Shown here: positions 52,032-63,496 of the stretch, one piece after another | Numbering within the stretch: position 1 is the first letter of the stretch | Layout of the letters: every line of letters begins with the position of its first letter | Origin: Polytrichum commune | Lineage: Eukaryota > Streptophyta > Polytrichopsida > Polytrichales > Polytrichaceae | NCBI GenBank assembly: GCA_950295325.1 | Contig: OX485807.1 | Span: forward strand, 32,828,440 to 32,892,439 | Reading direction: 5' to 3' | Length of the DNA: 64,000 nt | Program-made: the position numbers and the translations under genes | The notes under the pieces: generated by a model | The model's database searches: none | Told to the model about the DNA's origin: nothing | What the model saw: only the letters and a program-made list of their open reading frames with translations

Positions 52032-53372
52032 ATGGAGGAGAGGAGGAAGAAGCTTGTGGTGATGATGGTCTTGTATTGGTGTCTCTACATGATTACGCAG
52101 CATGTTAACAACATGCAAGCTTTGATTTTACAAGGTGAGTGGACGAATGTTGCAATTTTCAGCATTTGCCTTCAAAGTTTAGGGTTTAGAGAGAGAATTG
52201 TTTGGAGTTTTGAGAGGCCATCTGGCTTTGTAGACCGGTATTTGTTGGGTTCGTTTACGGAGAAGATGTTTAAGGAAAGGACTCGTGTCTCGCATGCTAC
52301 ATTCAGATTTTTATGTGAGAAATTAGGTCCGTTTTTGAAAAAACAGCATACTAATTTCAGAAGATTAATTTCTGTAGAAGAGAGGGTTGCAATGTCTTTG
52401 GCTAGACTTGGTACAGGAGATGGGTTGCGTATGGTTGGAGAGGTATATGGGGTGGCGGAATGTACAATTTCAAGAATTGTGAGAGAATTTTGTAAAATGG
52501 TGAGACTTCATTTGCAAAAGATTTTTATTCAAGTTCCAAATGAAAACAAATTTAGGGTTTTAGCGAAAGAGTTTGAGAGATTACATAACATACCTTACAT
52601 AATAGGAGCCATAGACGGTTCACACATTCCGGTGCTAGCTCCAGTTATTGGTGGAGAAGATTATTACTATCGCAAATCTTTTCATTCGGCTTTGTTGCAA
52701 GGAATTGTTGATACCAATTGCATATTTTGGGATTATGAATTCGGGTGGGCCGGAAGCTTGCATGATTGGACTGTTTTTCAACAAACCAAAGTAGGAAGAG
52801 CTTGTATGGAGAGAAGATTTCTACCGTACAAGTTAATTGGAGATGCGGCATATCCGGTTCGCCCTTGGATGTATTGTCCATTTAAGGATTGTAATGATGG
52901 ACTAGAATCTTACAAGGCACATTGGAATTTTATCCAATCTTCAACCCGAATGTGTGTGGAACATGCGTTTGGAATTTTGAAGGGTAGATGGAGAATTATA
53001 CAAAAAAGAGCAGATGTTCCTTTACGATCAATGGCAGATATTGTATCAACTTGTATTGTTTTGCATAATTTATGCATCATAACAAAGGACAAGTTTGATG
53101 CAATATGGATTGAAGAAGCGGAGGTGGAATTACATAAACGGGTTGAAGAGGACACAGTGAAGGGAGGACAAGTCTTACGAGGAGAACAAACATCCATTGA
53201 TGAGGTAAAAACATGCATTTTGAAATATGGTACTACAAGAACATTTCAAAATTTTGAGCAAGAAGAAATTGATGCTGAAGAAGAAGCTTTTTTAATCAAA
53301 CAAAATGAGAAAGATGCTGATTTATTGAGAGAATCTACCATTGCTCATGAATCCATTGCCAAAACATTATGA
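52032..53372 (+). CDS. PIF/Harbinger transposase (DDE_Tnp_4 type), 446 aa
   Basis: A single uninterrupted reading frame. An N-terminal helical/HTH-like part (about residues 105-160, with VEERVAMSLARLGTGDGLR) precedes the catalytic core. Acidic residues are D195 (IGAIDGSHIP), D271 (LIGDAAYPVRPWM) and E310 (CVEHAFGILKGRWRI), all in the expected family contexts. Length is normal for plant Harbinger transposases. The ATG at 52032 is the first that keeps the whole domain; a later Met is possible. In this superfamily the transposase cuts at the TIRs, and the Myb-like partner aids nuclear import and end binding. With intact ends and catalytic triad it could still act if a partner protein is supplied in trans; that is inference. 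Confidence 0.95.
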   Translation: MEERRKKLVVMMVLYWCLYMITQHVNNMQALILQGEWTNVAIFSICLQSLGFRERIVWSFERPSGFVDRYLLGSFTEKMFKERTRVSHATFRFLCEKLGPFLKKQHTNFRRLISVEERVAMSLARLGTGDGLRMVGEVYGVAECTISRIVREFCKMVRLHLQKIFIQVPNENKFRVLAKEFERLHNIPYIIGAIDGSHIPVLAPVIGGEDYYYRKSFHSALLQGIVDTNCIFWDYEFGWAGSLHDWTVFQQTKVGRACMERRFLPYKLIGDAAYPVRPWMYCPFKDCNDGLESYKAHWNFIQSSTRMCVEHAFGILKGRWRIIQKRADVPLRSMADIVSTCIVLHNLCIITKDKFDAIWIEEAEVELHKRVEEDTVKGGQVLRGEQTSIDEVKTCILKYGTTRTFQNFEQEEIDAEEEAFLIKQNEKDADLLRESTIAHESIAKTL

Positions 53373-53447
53373 CAATACAATTTGTCAAAGGACTCGACCA
53401 TTCAATTTTCAGAATCAAGTAGTGATTCTGATGTTATGGAAGAATAG

Positions 53448-54883
53448 CTACAATTTTTCTAGAATTGCTGCCATATGCCTATCCATGTTCTTCAATAAAG
53501 CTGTGCTTTCTTGAAAAGTTGTAAGAAAGCTAGAAGAATTTGAGACAACCTTTTCCAAAATAATTTCTGAATTCTCTTGGAATTTTTTCTTTTTCTTCTC
53601 TTGTTTTGAAGTAACCTCACGATCTTGCAAATCTGATGGTGTTTTGTCTTCATCGTTTTCATCTTCACCTTCAGTGGCACTTTCTGGAATTTGGTTCTTT
53701 ACACATGCACGTGTAGAATTCCAGACATCCAGTTGGTCAAACCACTTACAGTCTTGATGCCTATCCGAACCAGAAATCTCATTGGCCCTCTTGTCATTTT
53801 TGTACTCTGCGTAAATGGTTTTGTACTTCTTCTTGCATGATTCCCATGAGCGGTCAAAGCCACGAATGGCCGCCACCATCCTTGCTTGCAATTTTAACCA
53901 TGTATTAATCCCTGAAATTTTACATTATAAGTCATTAGTGCAATTATATACAAGCATATGATAGGGAAAACGTCCTCAAAATGTCAAAAAAACAACCGAA
54001 AGGGCCTCATTTGAGGCCCTCAAGAATGCAGACAGCATAGGTAGTGACCGGAAAAACCCATAATGTTCGTCAAAACACGTGCATGACTCATTTCTGCCGG
54101 GTATAAACACCCCCCCCCCCCCTGTTGAGAGTTGGCCGTAGAGCCTAGAAAGGGCACTTGGCAGGTAAGGACGAATGGACTAGGGGAGAAAATGCATTTG
54201 GCAGGTAAGGACCAATAGACTTGGGAAGAAAGCTAGGTAGGCCAATTCCTGGTTGAAGCTTTGAAAAATTATGAAAACCATTCATGTGTACAAAAAATTA
54301 TAGAACCAAAAAATAAAACACATATACAAACTTTGTTTTTTTGCACATCTTGAAAATTCTTCTTCCATCTCTCCCCGAATTGATATCAAGGTTTCAACCT
54401 CGTAATCTCGCCACTTCCGACTTGCATTTTCTTCTTCCAAATCTGAACCAGCCAAATTCACCACTTCTTTTGTTGCCTTCTTTGTTGTGATCTCCATTTT
54501 CTTCTTCTTTGCTGGAGCATTTGTTTTTCCTCCTTTTGGTGGTCGTCCTCTCTTCTTTACTACAGGTACATCTTCTCCATTTAGTGCCTTTACTGCAGCC
54601 CGGATTGCCTCCTCCTCCTTCATATCCATGAAGTAATTTCTTGCATTTGAACTCGGTGTCACTTCCTCACTTGATGGTTGCAAATCTGAACCATTACAAG
54701 GAGGCATTCCAAGAGGCATAAAATATCTAGGACTACCATACCAAAATGATCAAAATTTGAAAGATGCATTTGAGGAGAAATGGGCTGAAATTGGGGTTGA
54801 GAGTAGCTCATCCAAGGCGAATTTTGACTCCATGCTTGTCCTTGAGATTGAGAGAATTCTCCATCTTGGGAGTAGCCTTCCAT
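53448..54883 (-). pseudogene. Harbinger Myb/trihelix partner gene, frameshifted
   Basis: Exon A runs from ATG 54883 (MEGYSQDGEFSQSQGQAW...) to 54332 (donor GTTTGT) and exon B is 53911-53448 (after TTTCAG). Joined they give SRCAKKQ|RINTWLKLQ in frame. The protein has a Gln/Ser/Pro-rich N-terminus, an AT-hook-like KKRGRPPKGGK, a SANT/trihelix domain from KWRDYEVETLISIRGEM to CKWFDQLDVW, and a lysine-rich coiled tail. Near 54740 the frame moves from ...NFDHFG to ...WYGSPRYFMPLGMPP, a one-base deletion that should abolish the N-terminal join. Translation from the Met at 54719 could still make the DNA-binding part. Confidence 0.85.
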
Positions 54884-55461
54884 TGTAATGAACACAATGC
54901 AAAAAATATTTGGGCAAAATAATATCGATGGTGCAAAATAATTTGAGCAAAAATAAATAGCAAATAATTGGGCAAAAAAACATGCAAAAAAAAGCAAATC
55001 TATACTTCTTTCTGGTCACACATGAGGAAGAAGAAAAAGATGACTTCGAATGATCAAGGAGCTGCCTTTAAGGACGAAAATCGGGAATGAATAATAATAG
55101 CTGTTGGGTAGAAAACGGGTAAACAAATGGCCGTCAGTAAAAGTGGCCGTTCTGAAAAATTATTAAAAAAATGAAAATGATTGGCTGTGAGAATTTCGGC
55201 CAAACGGCCCCCCGGATTTTGCGTCAGGCTTTGACGAAAAATCCGGGGGTCTTGGAAAATGTGTCTTCTTGCTGCCACCAAGGACAAAAGTGTTGTCCAT
55301 GTCATTTTCTCCTCGTTTTGTCCTTTGGGCTGAAAATTTCGGGTGTAAAGTGACCTGGAATGGTCTTCTCGATTTCTACGCATCCCATTGGCTGAAATTT
55401 CTTTTCTCACGGCCCCTCGCCTCTAGTGTAAAGAGGCCCTTAGACACGGAAGGAGCATATC

Positions 55462-55809
55462 AGAGTTATCCTTTAATTCAATGGGACTTTTCCTTGAAGT
55501 TGGTCTCCTATGGATTTTGCATTGGTTGTTTTGCAGACCAATTGATTATCAATAATGTCTCTCTATTTCTTGTGCATGCTTGGAGGTCGTGTTTGAACTC
55601 AAATGAAGAGCAACCTATTTTGGTTCATTGAGGGCCAAAAGTTAGCACCTCTTGGCATGCCAAAATGAGTTTGAGCATTCATGAGCCGATATAGAATGGT
55701 TTTCGTGCGAACTTCCACACTTCCTCTAAGCATGCACCGTAAGCTTACCGGACATGACAAAACAACCAACTCCGGACTAAATAGTCATGTTGAGTTAGAG
55801 GATAACTCT
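55462..55809. mobile_element. MITE adjacent to the Harbinger right end
   Basis: Ends AGAGTTATCC and GGATAACTCT are perfect inverted complements. Homology between the arms continues about 45 bp with mismatches (GGGACTTTT, GAGTTGGT). It is 348 bp and noncoding. A diverged same-orientation copy lies at 45364-45655. Target duplication unclear (AT-rich flanks). Confidence 0.75.
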
Positions 55810-56839
55810 ATTATTCTGTTCTTGGAGGCCACTTTCCCTTCTCAAGTGGCCATGAATTGTAAGTGGACTAGCATTCGTAGAGCACTCACTCGATTCTTAC
55901 CTTGAGATTCCTGTCTCTGATGACCCAACGTCTCTCTCCGTTCTGAAGAGTTTCATAGCTTGGAATTCCCTTTTATGGTGGTGGTACAGGTCTTTGGATC
56001 TTCCTTGTTCTCACTGTACGCTTGTGGATGGATTTTAACTCTTGTGGGTCACTATACTGCCTTCCCAATTTGAGCAGACACGATATTTGGATCAGCAGCA
56101 AAGAACATCAACATCTATGAAGAGCACGCCAAGGACGTTGTTCTATCTGCTGTGGCTGGTTTTAATTGTACTTGATTTCTGCAAGTATTCAATGTCCTGT
56201 CATCTGCATGTGCTAATGAATAATGATGTCTTCAATATACAGCGGGGCCCTTCTATTGTTTGACTGCAATTCTCACTGGAGGTGGTGACGAGCGTCCTGC
56301 TCTCAAAAGCGATTCATGACCTTTCTGATGGTTTCTTACATGTTTTATAAAAATCTCTGTAGACAGGACATCTTATTGATGTATGTTGCGAAAACATTCA
56401 GGGACTGTATTTGCCTATAGGCAAACAAGCAGCGGAAAGACGTACACCATGAGGGGTTCAGAAGCCGAGCCAGGAATTACTAGGCTGGTTGTCAGTGAAG
56501 TATTTAATCACATCCGAAAGGTAACTCAGTATTCTTTCTAGAAGAGTAAATAGCTCTTAACATACCGTTCCAACAAAATCTAATTTTTCAAGGGACAACT
56601 AATATTCACCATATGTGTGTACATCTCGTATGATAATCTTCCAATGGCCTCCAAAATCCTCCAAAGAGATGAGATCCAAAAAACTGGAATTAACTTCCCT
56701 TTCTTGTAAACATCGTGGCCACACATTCAACATATAAAATTTGCAAAACAAATACACCACATGTTTGCAAGTGATGTTTCATTCCCTCTCACAAAAAATT
56801 ACATTAAAGACAGCATGAAGTTACAGAGATGGTACTCAC

Positions 56840-57674
56840 AACTCCCAAAGATAATTAGATGCTTCATGGTTCCCACCCACAAAGAGAGTGGGGTAGGGTG
56901 CCTTCTCAACACCCGAATAATACTTCCAGAAGCTATTCATAGCACGAAATTTTGTTGGGCAGTTCAAAGACGGGAGATCTTCTTCATTCCGCACAGCCTG
57001 AATTAAAGCATCAACAGTATGTTACAAAATGAATTTGTGCACAAAAACCAGAAATGATTGCATGCGAGGTTCTTAAACCCTAAACCCTGAACCGTGAACT
57101 CCAACTTGCTAAACCCACAGTTATTTCAAGGAGTTCTGGTGGAATCGATTGCCCATGACACTGGGTGAAGATTGCACTACAAAATATGTATAGCATTCTT
57201 AATGATGTGTGACGACACTCTTTCTATTCTAGGTTCAAGAATCAAGGTCCTTAATCACATCCATGGATGCCAAACATAGTCTAGTGGCATTAAGCTCTCA
57301 GTAGTCGACATAACCTCATTGTTGATGCCTATGATCTTCAGACACAAATCCTTCTTCCATCTACAATTAAAATTGCGTGTGTCCCCGATGAAATCCTTCT
57401 TAGGCTATCCAAATTGCCTACGAAGTATTCCATCTGCAAAGAAACTTAAATAGGCTGGCTACTTGACAATGTCACGTGCACCATAGTGATGCTCTCCTTA
57501 ATTATTATTTTGTGGCGATTGGAACCCATAAAGGTTTAGGGTTACAGCAACCTGGAAGTCGCCACAGCAGATGAGCAGATCAATTTTAACATTCTCCACA
57601 ACCTCCAAATGTTGCAAAGTGGCATAAATGTTGTCCAGGTCGCCATGTGCACATCCCTCCACAGCAATCTGCAT
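56840..57674 (-). pseudogene. DBR1: RNA lariat debranching enzyme, first two exons only
   Basis: DBR1 hydrolyses the 2'-5' bond of excised intron lariats in the nucleus. Exon 1 is 57674-57552 (41 codons, beginning [20 protein letters not shown] and ending CCGDFQ). Exon 2 is 56997-56840, beginning [17 protein letters not shown] and including [17 protein letters not shown], then [15 protein letters not shown]. Borders are CAG|GTTGCT and TTCAG|GCTGTG, in phase 0; exon 2 ends at a GTGAGT donor. The metallophosphoesterase motifs GCxHGxLD, GDFQ and GNHE are present. The full enzyme is usually over 400 aa, but no third exon (YYGGW...) is found toward the kinesin fragment, whose exon 3 ends 320 bp away. 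A truncated gene copy is likely. Intron 1 includes a short telomere-like AAACCCTAAACCCTGAACC near 57075. Confidence 0.85.
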
Positions 57675-60600
57675 CGCAGTAGAAACAAGCATAGATGAAG
57701 AAACTATCAAAATTTACAAAAAATGATAAGGAAGTTGCATTTACATCACAGCAGCTCCTCTAAAGATTTTTGCAATGTAGCACCTGCTCTTAAAAGATTT
57801 AGATTCAGACACACGGCAAATAGTAAAATGTAACTCTCATCAGGTGTGTGCGGTTGCAAATTGTGGTTGCTGCACTTAGCAAAATGCAAATTACAAGTAC
57901 TGACAAGGGCGGCTAGTTATTTTCAGTCAGGGATTACAAAAATCGCATTAAGGTCACAGCTTGAATGGCAAAAGAAGTCTTAATTCAAGGGTTTCAGTAA
58001 AATTATGGGGTCTGTTGTCAAAGAGCCACAATGGTTGTATGCTCCAAAAATGTGTTGTTTCATTAGACCATAATGGCTTGAGAGTTTTTGGTTAGTGATC
58101 AGGTAGTGCATTTGCTGTCCAGTTAGATAAATGAAAGCGTAGAATGGAGCACTTTAGTTTTCATATTCTGCCCATTTTCCTCTGAGTTTGTTCGGTTCTC
58201 TTTCTGTGGATATTATAAACCAAATACCCATCAGTTTTGCATGTCAAAGCTTATGCTTACACTCCTTCCTTTCAATTGTGTTCTACATGTGAAGTGCACA
58301 AAGACATTGCACCTCATCAACAGTTTTCAACACTTTGGATGGAATCCAATACTTTAAATGTCTTGCTCTTGTTGTTCGTGTCAAGCAGCTCACATTGAAC
58401 GGTGGTGGTATCCAGTTCTAAAATGGCCATGGAGATTCTGATCCATGACCTTGCATTCTCCAACCGGAGCGGATTGTCAGCAAGTATGTCTCCTTCAATG
58501 GCACATCGCTCATCTCAATGAGTGCAAGTAATTCTTATTACCAGCAACTGCGGCTGATGTTCGTGATGGAGTTTCTGTCACCAAAGAAGATTGCAGCATC
58601 TCTGAGTATCCGTTAGGAGCAGGTCAGATTTCGATCTCTAATTCCCACTTGGTTTTGAATTGTTCTTGCTGTTTTTCTTAAACTCCAGTGCTTTTGATTT
58701 GACGGAGGAACCTATAAAGTTGAGTACTACTTGATTGCATAGTCGTTCTTTGATCCTCACCTAACCACACACCAATCAAATATAGGTGTTCCATTGAGAA
58801 AATTAATCGAACAAAACCCGCATATCAAAGGGTCTAAGGTCAGATTTTACATACCTGGTGCGGAGGGAGCATCAATATGTATGGATTCTCAAAACTTGTA
58901 AATGCGTCATGGAGTGAGCAGATCAGTGTCAGTAAGCTCCGTGGTGTCATCGAGCAAAATGCCATCGTGTCCTAATTTCTTCTTCATGTTTTTGAGAATT
59001 ATTGTATAGAGTGAAATGGACTTGGTCGACAATTTATCCTGCACTTGTGATGTTGTGTGTTGTTTGTAAAATGTTTCAGTTCATTATGCTTACTTGACTG
59101 TGCCTATGAAACCTACATGTTTGTGAATAAACCCGGTAATCTACCTGCATACACAAGTCCAAACTATTTGGAGAGGGGGAATTATTGCATACAAGCGTAT
59201 ATCTCATCCATCCAACATCAAAAATTGACCCTCTATAGGTTTGTTGTTGTTTCACCTAACTTGTAAATGTAGGTACAAACGAGGTGAATCAACAACAAAC
59301 CTAATTCACCTTATAGGTAAATTAACCCGGTCTACATTTTTATATAGCGATTACTTAATCCCTTATATGTTTATTGCTGATTCAACTCATCTATAGGTTC
59401 ATATCTACATCATTTGAACTAATTTGGGAAACAAACTTAGATAATAAGGAGAAGTGATGTTGGTATGAATAGCATGACTGTTTTGAATAGTTTTGCTATG
59501 CGTATATTTTTCTAGTAAATAATGTCGGAATGAACAATGCTTCCTAGATCTTATGGTGGCTCTAATTTCATAGCATGAAGAAATTTAATATAACTTTATC
59601 CCACACGCACTATTATCCCACCCTCACTAAATGGGATAATTAGAGTAGTCAAGTGTTTGAGTTTTATAGCAAGCCTATGTTTATTTTTTCACAATGAAAA
59701 ATTGCAGAAACACCCTATCACATTGAATAATCTAAGTCAACATGTAATTATACCTTAATGACATTATTCTAAGTTTTTTTTTAGTTTTTTTCCCCTTTAT
59801 TGAGCAGCTCATGATTGACTTCGGCCTTAACTTCACACCCGCATACCCTCATTGCCTTCCAGATGAACCGCCTCTCCTACGAGGGGCCTCCTCCTCCCAC
59901 CAACGGTGGGGCCTCGGCCCCGAGTGGCTCGTTGTTTCACAAGTGGCTCTTGTAGTTTGTCAAGTGCCTACAAACAAATAGTGGGTTGTTGTTAAAAGGA
60001 TAATTGCCCCCTTTTAATCTCAACTAACACAATTCACATGTCACCAAACCAATTCGCTCCAAGTCCCTAGCTTCCCATGATGATATCACTAGAGTCTGGT
60101 CTTTGTCAATAAGTTCCATGAGCGTTTAACAATCTTGTTCAACGATGTATTGCCCAAAACCAAGCTAAGTCCCTAGGCTCTTCTAAAAATGGAACTCTTG
60201 AGGGACCAAATATTGGTAAACTTGGTCTTGAATGTTCTTGACCATAATCATCCAAAAGTCCCAAGAGCAGTTTAGAATCGTGAGGAGGAACCTCAAAAAC
60301 ATGATCCCTTGCTCCTTTGAAAGATGTACAAGTCATTTTGCAAAGCTACACCAGGGATAAATCCGATTAAGGTATGTGGACCTAATTAATGTCCCAACTC
60401 CGCATACAATTTGGCCTTGACGTACTCTAGTATAAGATCATTCTAGAATTATAATTCACATAACTTCTCACGAAAGAATTCACCTTCCATTTACCATCAA
60501 AGTGAGTCTTAGTTTGTTCTATAAAGCACATCCACTTATCTCTTTGTGTTGTTCGTACGCGCAAAACTTCCATCTTGGCAAAAAGTTATAGCAAATTTCA

Positions 60601-61346
60601 TATCTCCAAATGATGATCCAACGTAAGTATGCAATATTTGAAAGATTAAACAGTATAATATTTAATTGATAACAACACGAACTTGACAAAGTATTTTGAG
60701 GACTAGCTAGTTCTTGCACTTCTATATTTCAGTGCATTTTCATAGGCCAGGATTAGCTTTGGCACACGTGTATTCACGAAAGGGGCCTCCGGAAACATGC
60801 AAATGACTATTATAAGAAACTGACATTGCACATTTGATTTAGTTTGGGTCACACTATTCATCATCAACCCACGTACATATGATCTTGTATTCAATAGACG
60901 GCAGCAGGGAATAAATGACATGGACATACTAAAACATATATATATATAGAAAAAGAGAGAGAGGACAAGTAACAATGGACACGACTCTAAGTAACATATT
61001 GGATCAATCTCAAAATTGGATTTAATGCCATACTAAAATGGGTGTAGAGTGTAGTAAGTTGAGGGGATTTAAGAAATGGAGGTTGTGTCACGAGAAGGAA
61101 GTGATGACTTGGCCGGCATGGGAGACTCCATGGAGTGCTGAAGATTGTGCTGGAAACAATAGGCACACATAACTTATAGAGCTACTTTCAATTTCTATGA
61201 GGTCATGCTGTGGTCATTCTCTAAATTTAGGGTTTGACCGTAAACGAAGAGCGGCTTAAACTATTTTAGTTGCACACCAGGAGTCTGGCACCAATTGTGC
61301 AACAATTGTAGGTAATTAAAAAGACGTGCTACAGCCGGTTTCTAGT
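57675..61346. other. Intergenic, no gene seen
   Basis: AT-rich. A small hairpin at 59236-59304 pairs TAGGTTTGTTGTTG with its complement. A GC-rich patch lies at 59860-59930. A minus-strand frame at 60139-60336 has no recognised domain. Confidence 0.45.
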
Positions 61347-61348
61347 TA

Positions 61349-61836
61349 CAGTCCACCCTCGATAAATGTTACACTTATAAACGTTAACTCATTATATTTG
61401 TTAACAAAATCGTACTCCCCTCGTATTGCTAACTAGAATGTTAACTATGTTCAATGTTAACAATAATTTAATCCCCTCTTTGTTAATTTGCCACTTATAA
61501 ATGTTAACTTACGAAATACATCCAATATTGTGTGATGACATCCATTACATTGACTCACAACCTTTCAAAGTGGCAGAAGCCACCAAATTTTACTTTTGTG
61601 ATCAAATTATTCATCTAGACTATATTGATTCTTATTTGGTTTCATAGAAATAAAAGATTGATTTGATACACATATTTTATATATGATAATTTTGCAAAAC
61701 TCTCCCTCCATAATTATAATGAATTTATATTTGTTAAGCATTCAAAAAGGTCCCTTTATAACTGTTACAATGTTAACTCACTATAAATGTTAGGAAAATT
61801 TTACTCCAGAGCCTAACATTTATAAAGGGTGGACTC
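61349..61836. mobile_element. Pogo-like MITE, TA duplication
   Basis: The left end CAGTCCACCCTCGATAAATG and right end, in complement GAGTCCACCCTTTATAAATG, are flanked by TA at 61347-61348 and 61837-61838. It is 488 bp with repeated internal TATAAATGTTAACT words. TIR style matches the 46.8 kb element and the MITE at 62.7 kb. Confidence 0.8.
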
Positions 61837-62282
61837 TATCTAAAAGTATTTGGAATTTGTAGGAGTGTGATGATTTGCAGAACGTCGGCCACTTAGATAA
61901 TCTGAATTGTGTCATTCATTGTGAAATAAAGTTATACAATTCATGACATTGATTTTGTGAAGTTGACCACAATGTGTAGTGAAATTGGTTGAAAGTTCAA
62001 GCTAAATCGGTTGTGTGTATAATGAACGCGGTTCATGATTCCAATGAAATTGGTGAAACTTGTTGCGAAATTGGTTTATAAAATTGTGAAATTAAATCTG
62101 CACTTCTATGATTTCATCTTACCAAAGGAGTATGTTGAACAATGTTCATTTTAATTTAGCGTGGCCCACACATCCACCATAGACTTGCATAAATGTTCTT
62201 ACATTAACTAGGTGACATCCAACGAAGGTGATGTGCTATATTTGTTGTTGTTGTTATATGATAAGTCACGGAGATCGACTAC

Positions 62283-62639
62283 TCTCATGGTTGTTTCACA
62301 CACAAGCCAAAAGCCATGACCGTGTATTGGTGAGGGCCATTCACTCTCATCCAAAAACCAAATGAATTGTTTAACTGACATGGTGTGTCGGAATTTGCAT
62401 AAGGTCTGCCTCTTGGAGGTGGGCTTGACGCAAATTCCTGACAGTCCATGAAACATTAATTATAATATGCTACATATGATCCATGTAAATCTTTTCATTT
62501 ATAACAATTTCTTTGCGTCCTTAATTAGACCTTTCACCTTCTAATTTGAAGTGAACTTGGGCGGTCTTGGCCTTTGCGACCAATGAGATATCTTATAATG
62601 CAATGGGCACGGGCCTTAGTCTTGTGTGTGAAGTGGCCC
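62283..62639. mobile_element. MITE, inverted relative of the 35.3 kb element
   Basis: The right end GTGTGTGAAGTGGCCC is followed by TAA (62640-62642). The left end is eroded (GTTGTTTCACACACAAGCC). The internal hairpin region 62379-62450 keeps GGAATTTGC and TTGACGCAAATTCC. Confidence 0.75.
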
Positions 62640-62705
62640 TAACTAACATGGTACAACACTTTTAATGCAACGCTACATAAGTTGCCGCAACTTCCAAGGT
62701 GTACA

Positions 62706-62909
62706 ATATGCCCTCTATAAGTGTTAACATACCATTATTCAAATCCATAACAATGTTTTGTGGGACTGACAATATTCTACGAAATATTGTCCACATTCAG
62801 TATGAACACATTCCGAATGTGGGCAATGTTTTGTGGAATATTGTTAGGCCCACAAAACATTGTTATGGATTTGAATAATGTTATGTTAACTGTTATAGAG
62901 GACAAACTG
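62706..62909. mobile_element. Fold-back pogo-like MITE, TA duplication
   Basis: Arms of about 95 nt are inverted complements with few mismatches, sharing ATTCAAATCCATAACAATG and TTTTGTGGG. The ends CAATATGCCCTCTATAA and CAGTTTGTCCTCTATAA (complement) are flanked by TA at 62704-62705 and 62910-62911. Confidence 0.85.
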
Positions 62910-62993
62910 TACTTCTTTATTTGTGTATTTGTACAACATGAGAAATGTAGTCAATAGTCATGATAGCATTGACTCTATGACTCCTTAGTATAA

Positions 62994-63493
62994 GGGCCAC
63001 TTCTCACACGAAACCAAGAGCCCGTGACCAGTGCACTTCAAGCACTCTCATTGGTGGAAAAGGCAGAGTTGGTCCAAATATGCTTCACACTATGCTTGAG
63101 GGACCAACAGAGTAAGTGTATGCAAGATGGATGTAAAGTCTACATGGATTCCTACATGGCATCCAGTGATCATGTTTCATGGTCACATGGATTGTTTTCA
63201 AAAACCATCTCTTGGAGGTAGACCTAACACAAAACCGTGAGACCTTTTCACTCCGAAATCTCACAACCGTGATTTCTCATATTTTATCATGTGTGAGGAC
63301 CCCACATGAATAAAAATTCATTGAAAAATAGCATTTGGTTGAGGGCCCGGTCACATATGACTTCACACTACACTTGAGGACCCATGACCACATTACATGA
63401 TTTCGGAAGTGTGTTGGGGCGGCCTTTGAACACTTTCTTTTGGGCTCTCACAATTTCATGGTACCGGCTCTTGCCTCATGTGTGAAGTGGCCC
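62994..63493. mobile_element. MITE, TAA duplication (Harbinger-like)
   Basis: Ends GGGCCACTTCTCACAC and GTGTGAAGTGGCCC are flanked by TAA at 62991-62993 and 63494-63496. It is 500 bp and noncoding. Same family as 35317-35882, with shared subterminal words CTCTCATTGGT and TTCACACTA; the internal hairpin is degraded (about 63176-63243). Confidence 0.87.
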
Positions 63494-63496
63494 TAA

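Larger units (their letters stand above)
51738..55439. mobile_element. PIF/Harbinger DNA transposon, 3.7 kb, in a kinesin intron
   Basis: The left terminus GGCCCTCTTTACACTAGA (51738) and right terminus, reverse-complement GGGCCTCTTTACACTAGA (ending 55439), match at all but one position and are flanked by TTA at 51735-51737 and 55440-55442. The element carries the usual two convergent genes: a DDE transposase (+, 52032-53372) and a Myb/trihelix protein (-, 54883-53448). Between them are a GGGCCTCATTTGAGGCCC palindrome (54001), a C run (near 54110) and two copies of a GGCAGGTAAGGAC-containing unit. About 190 bp inside the right end a hairpin (55209-55249) carries CCCCCGGATTTTGCGTCA. Transposase and ends look intact; the Myb gene has a frameshift. 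Confidence 0.95.
51486..56520 (+). pseudogene. Kinesin motor gene, 5' fragment (three exons)
   Basis: Exons are 51486-51630 (MEKICVAIRVRPSSHE...), 56078-56167 (TIFGSAAKNINIYEEHAKDV...) and 56402-56520 (TVFAYRQTSSGKTYTMRG...), with GTAAGT, GTACTT and GTAACT donors and in-frame junctions (118 codons). These are the first strands of the kinesin motor; the MEKICVAVRVRP-type start resembles CENP-E/kinesin-7. The Walker A motif, normally GQTSSGKT, reads RQTSSGKT, and the preceding GFNGT reads GFNWT. Loss of the first P-loop glycine should impair ATP binding. No further motor exons (switch I/II) were found downstream, where an antisense DBR1 fragment begins within 320 bp. Intron 1 holds a complete Harbinger transposon and a MITE. 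Probably a truncated duplicate; a distant continuation outside this model cannot be excluded. Confidence 0.8.

Noticed and set aside
57075-57105. Telomere-like AAACCCTAAACCC as an interstitial telomere
   Set aside because: Only about two units; too short to mean a telomere fusion.
60139-60336. Retrotransposon gag/pol remnant on the minus strand
   Set aside because: The 65-codon frame has no catalytic or structural motif that I can identify.
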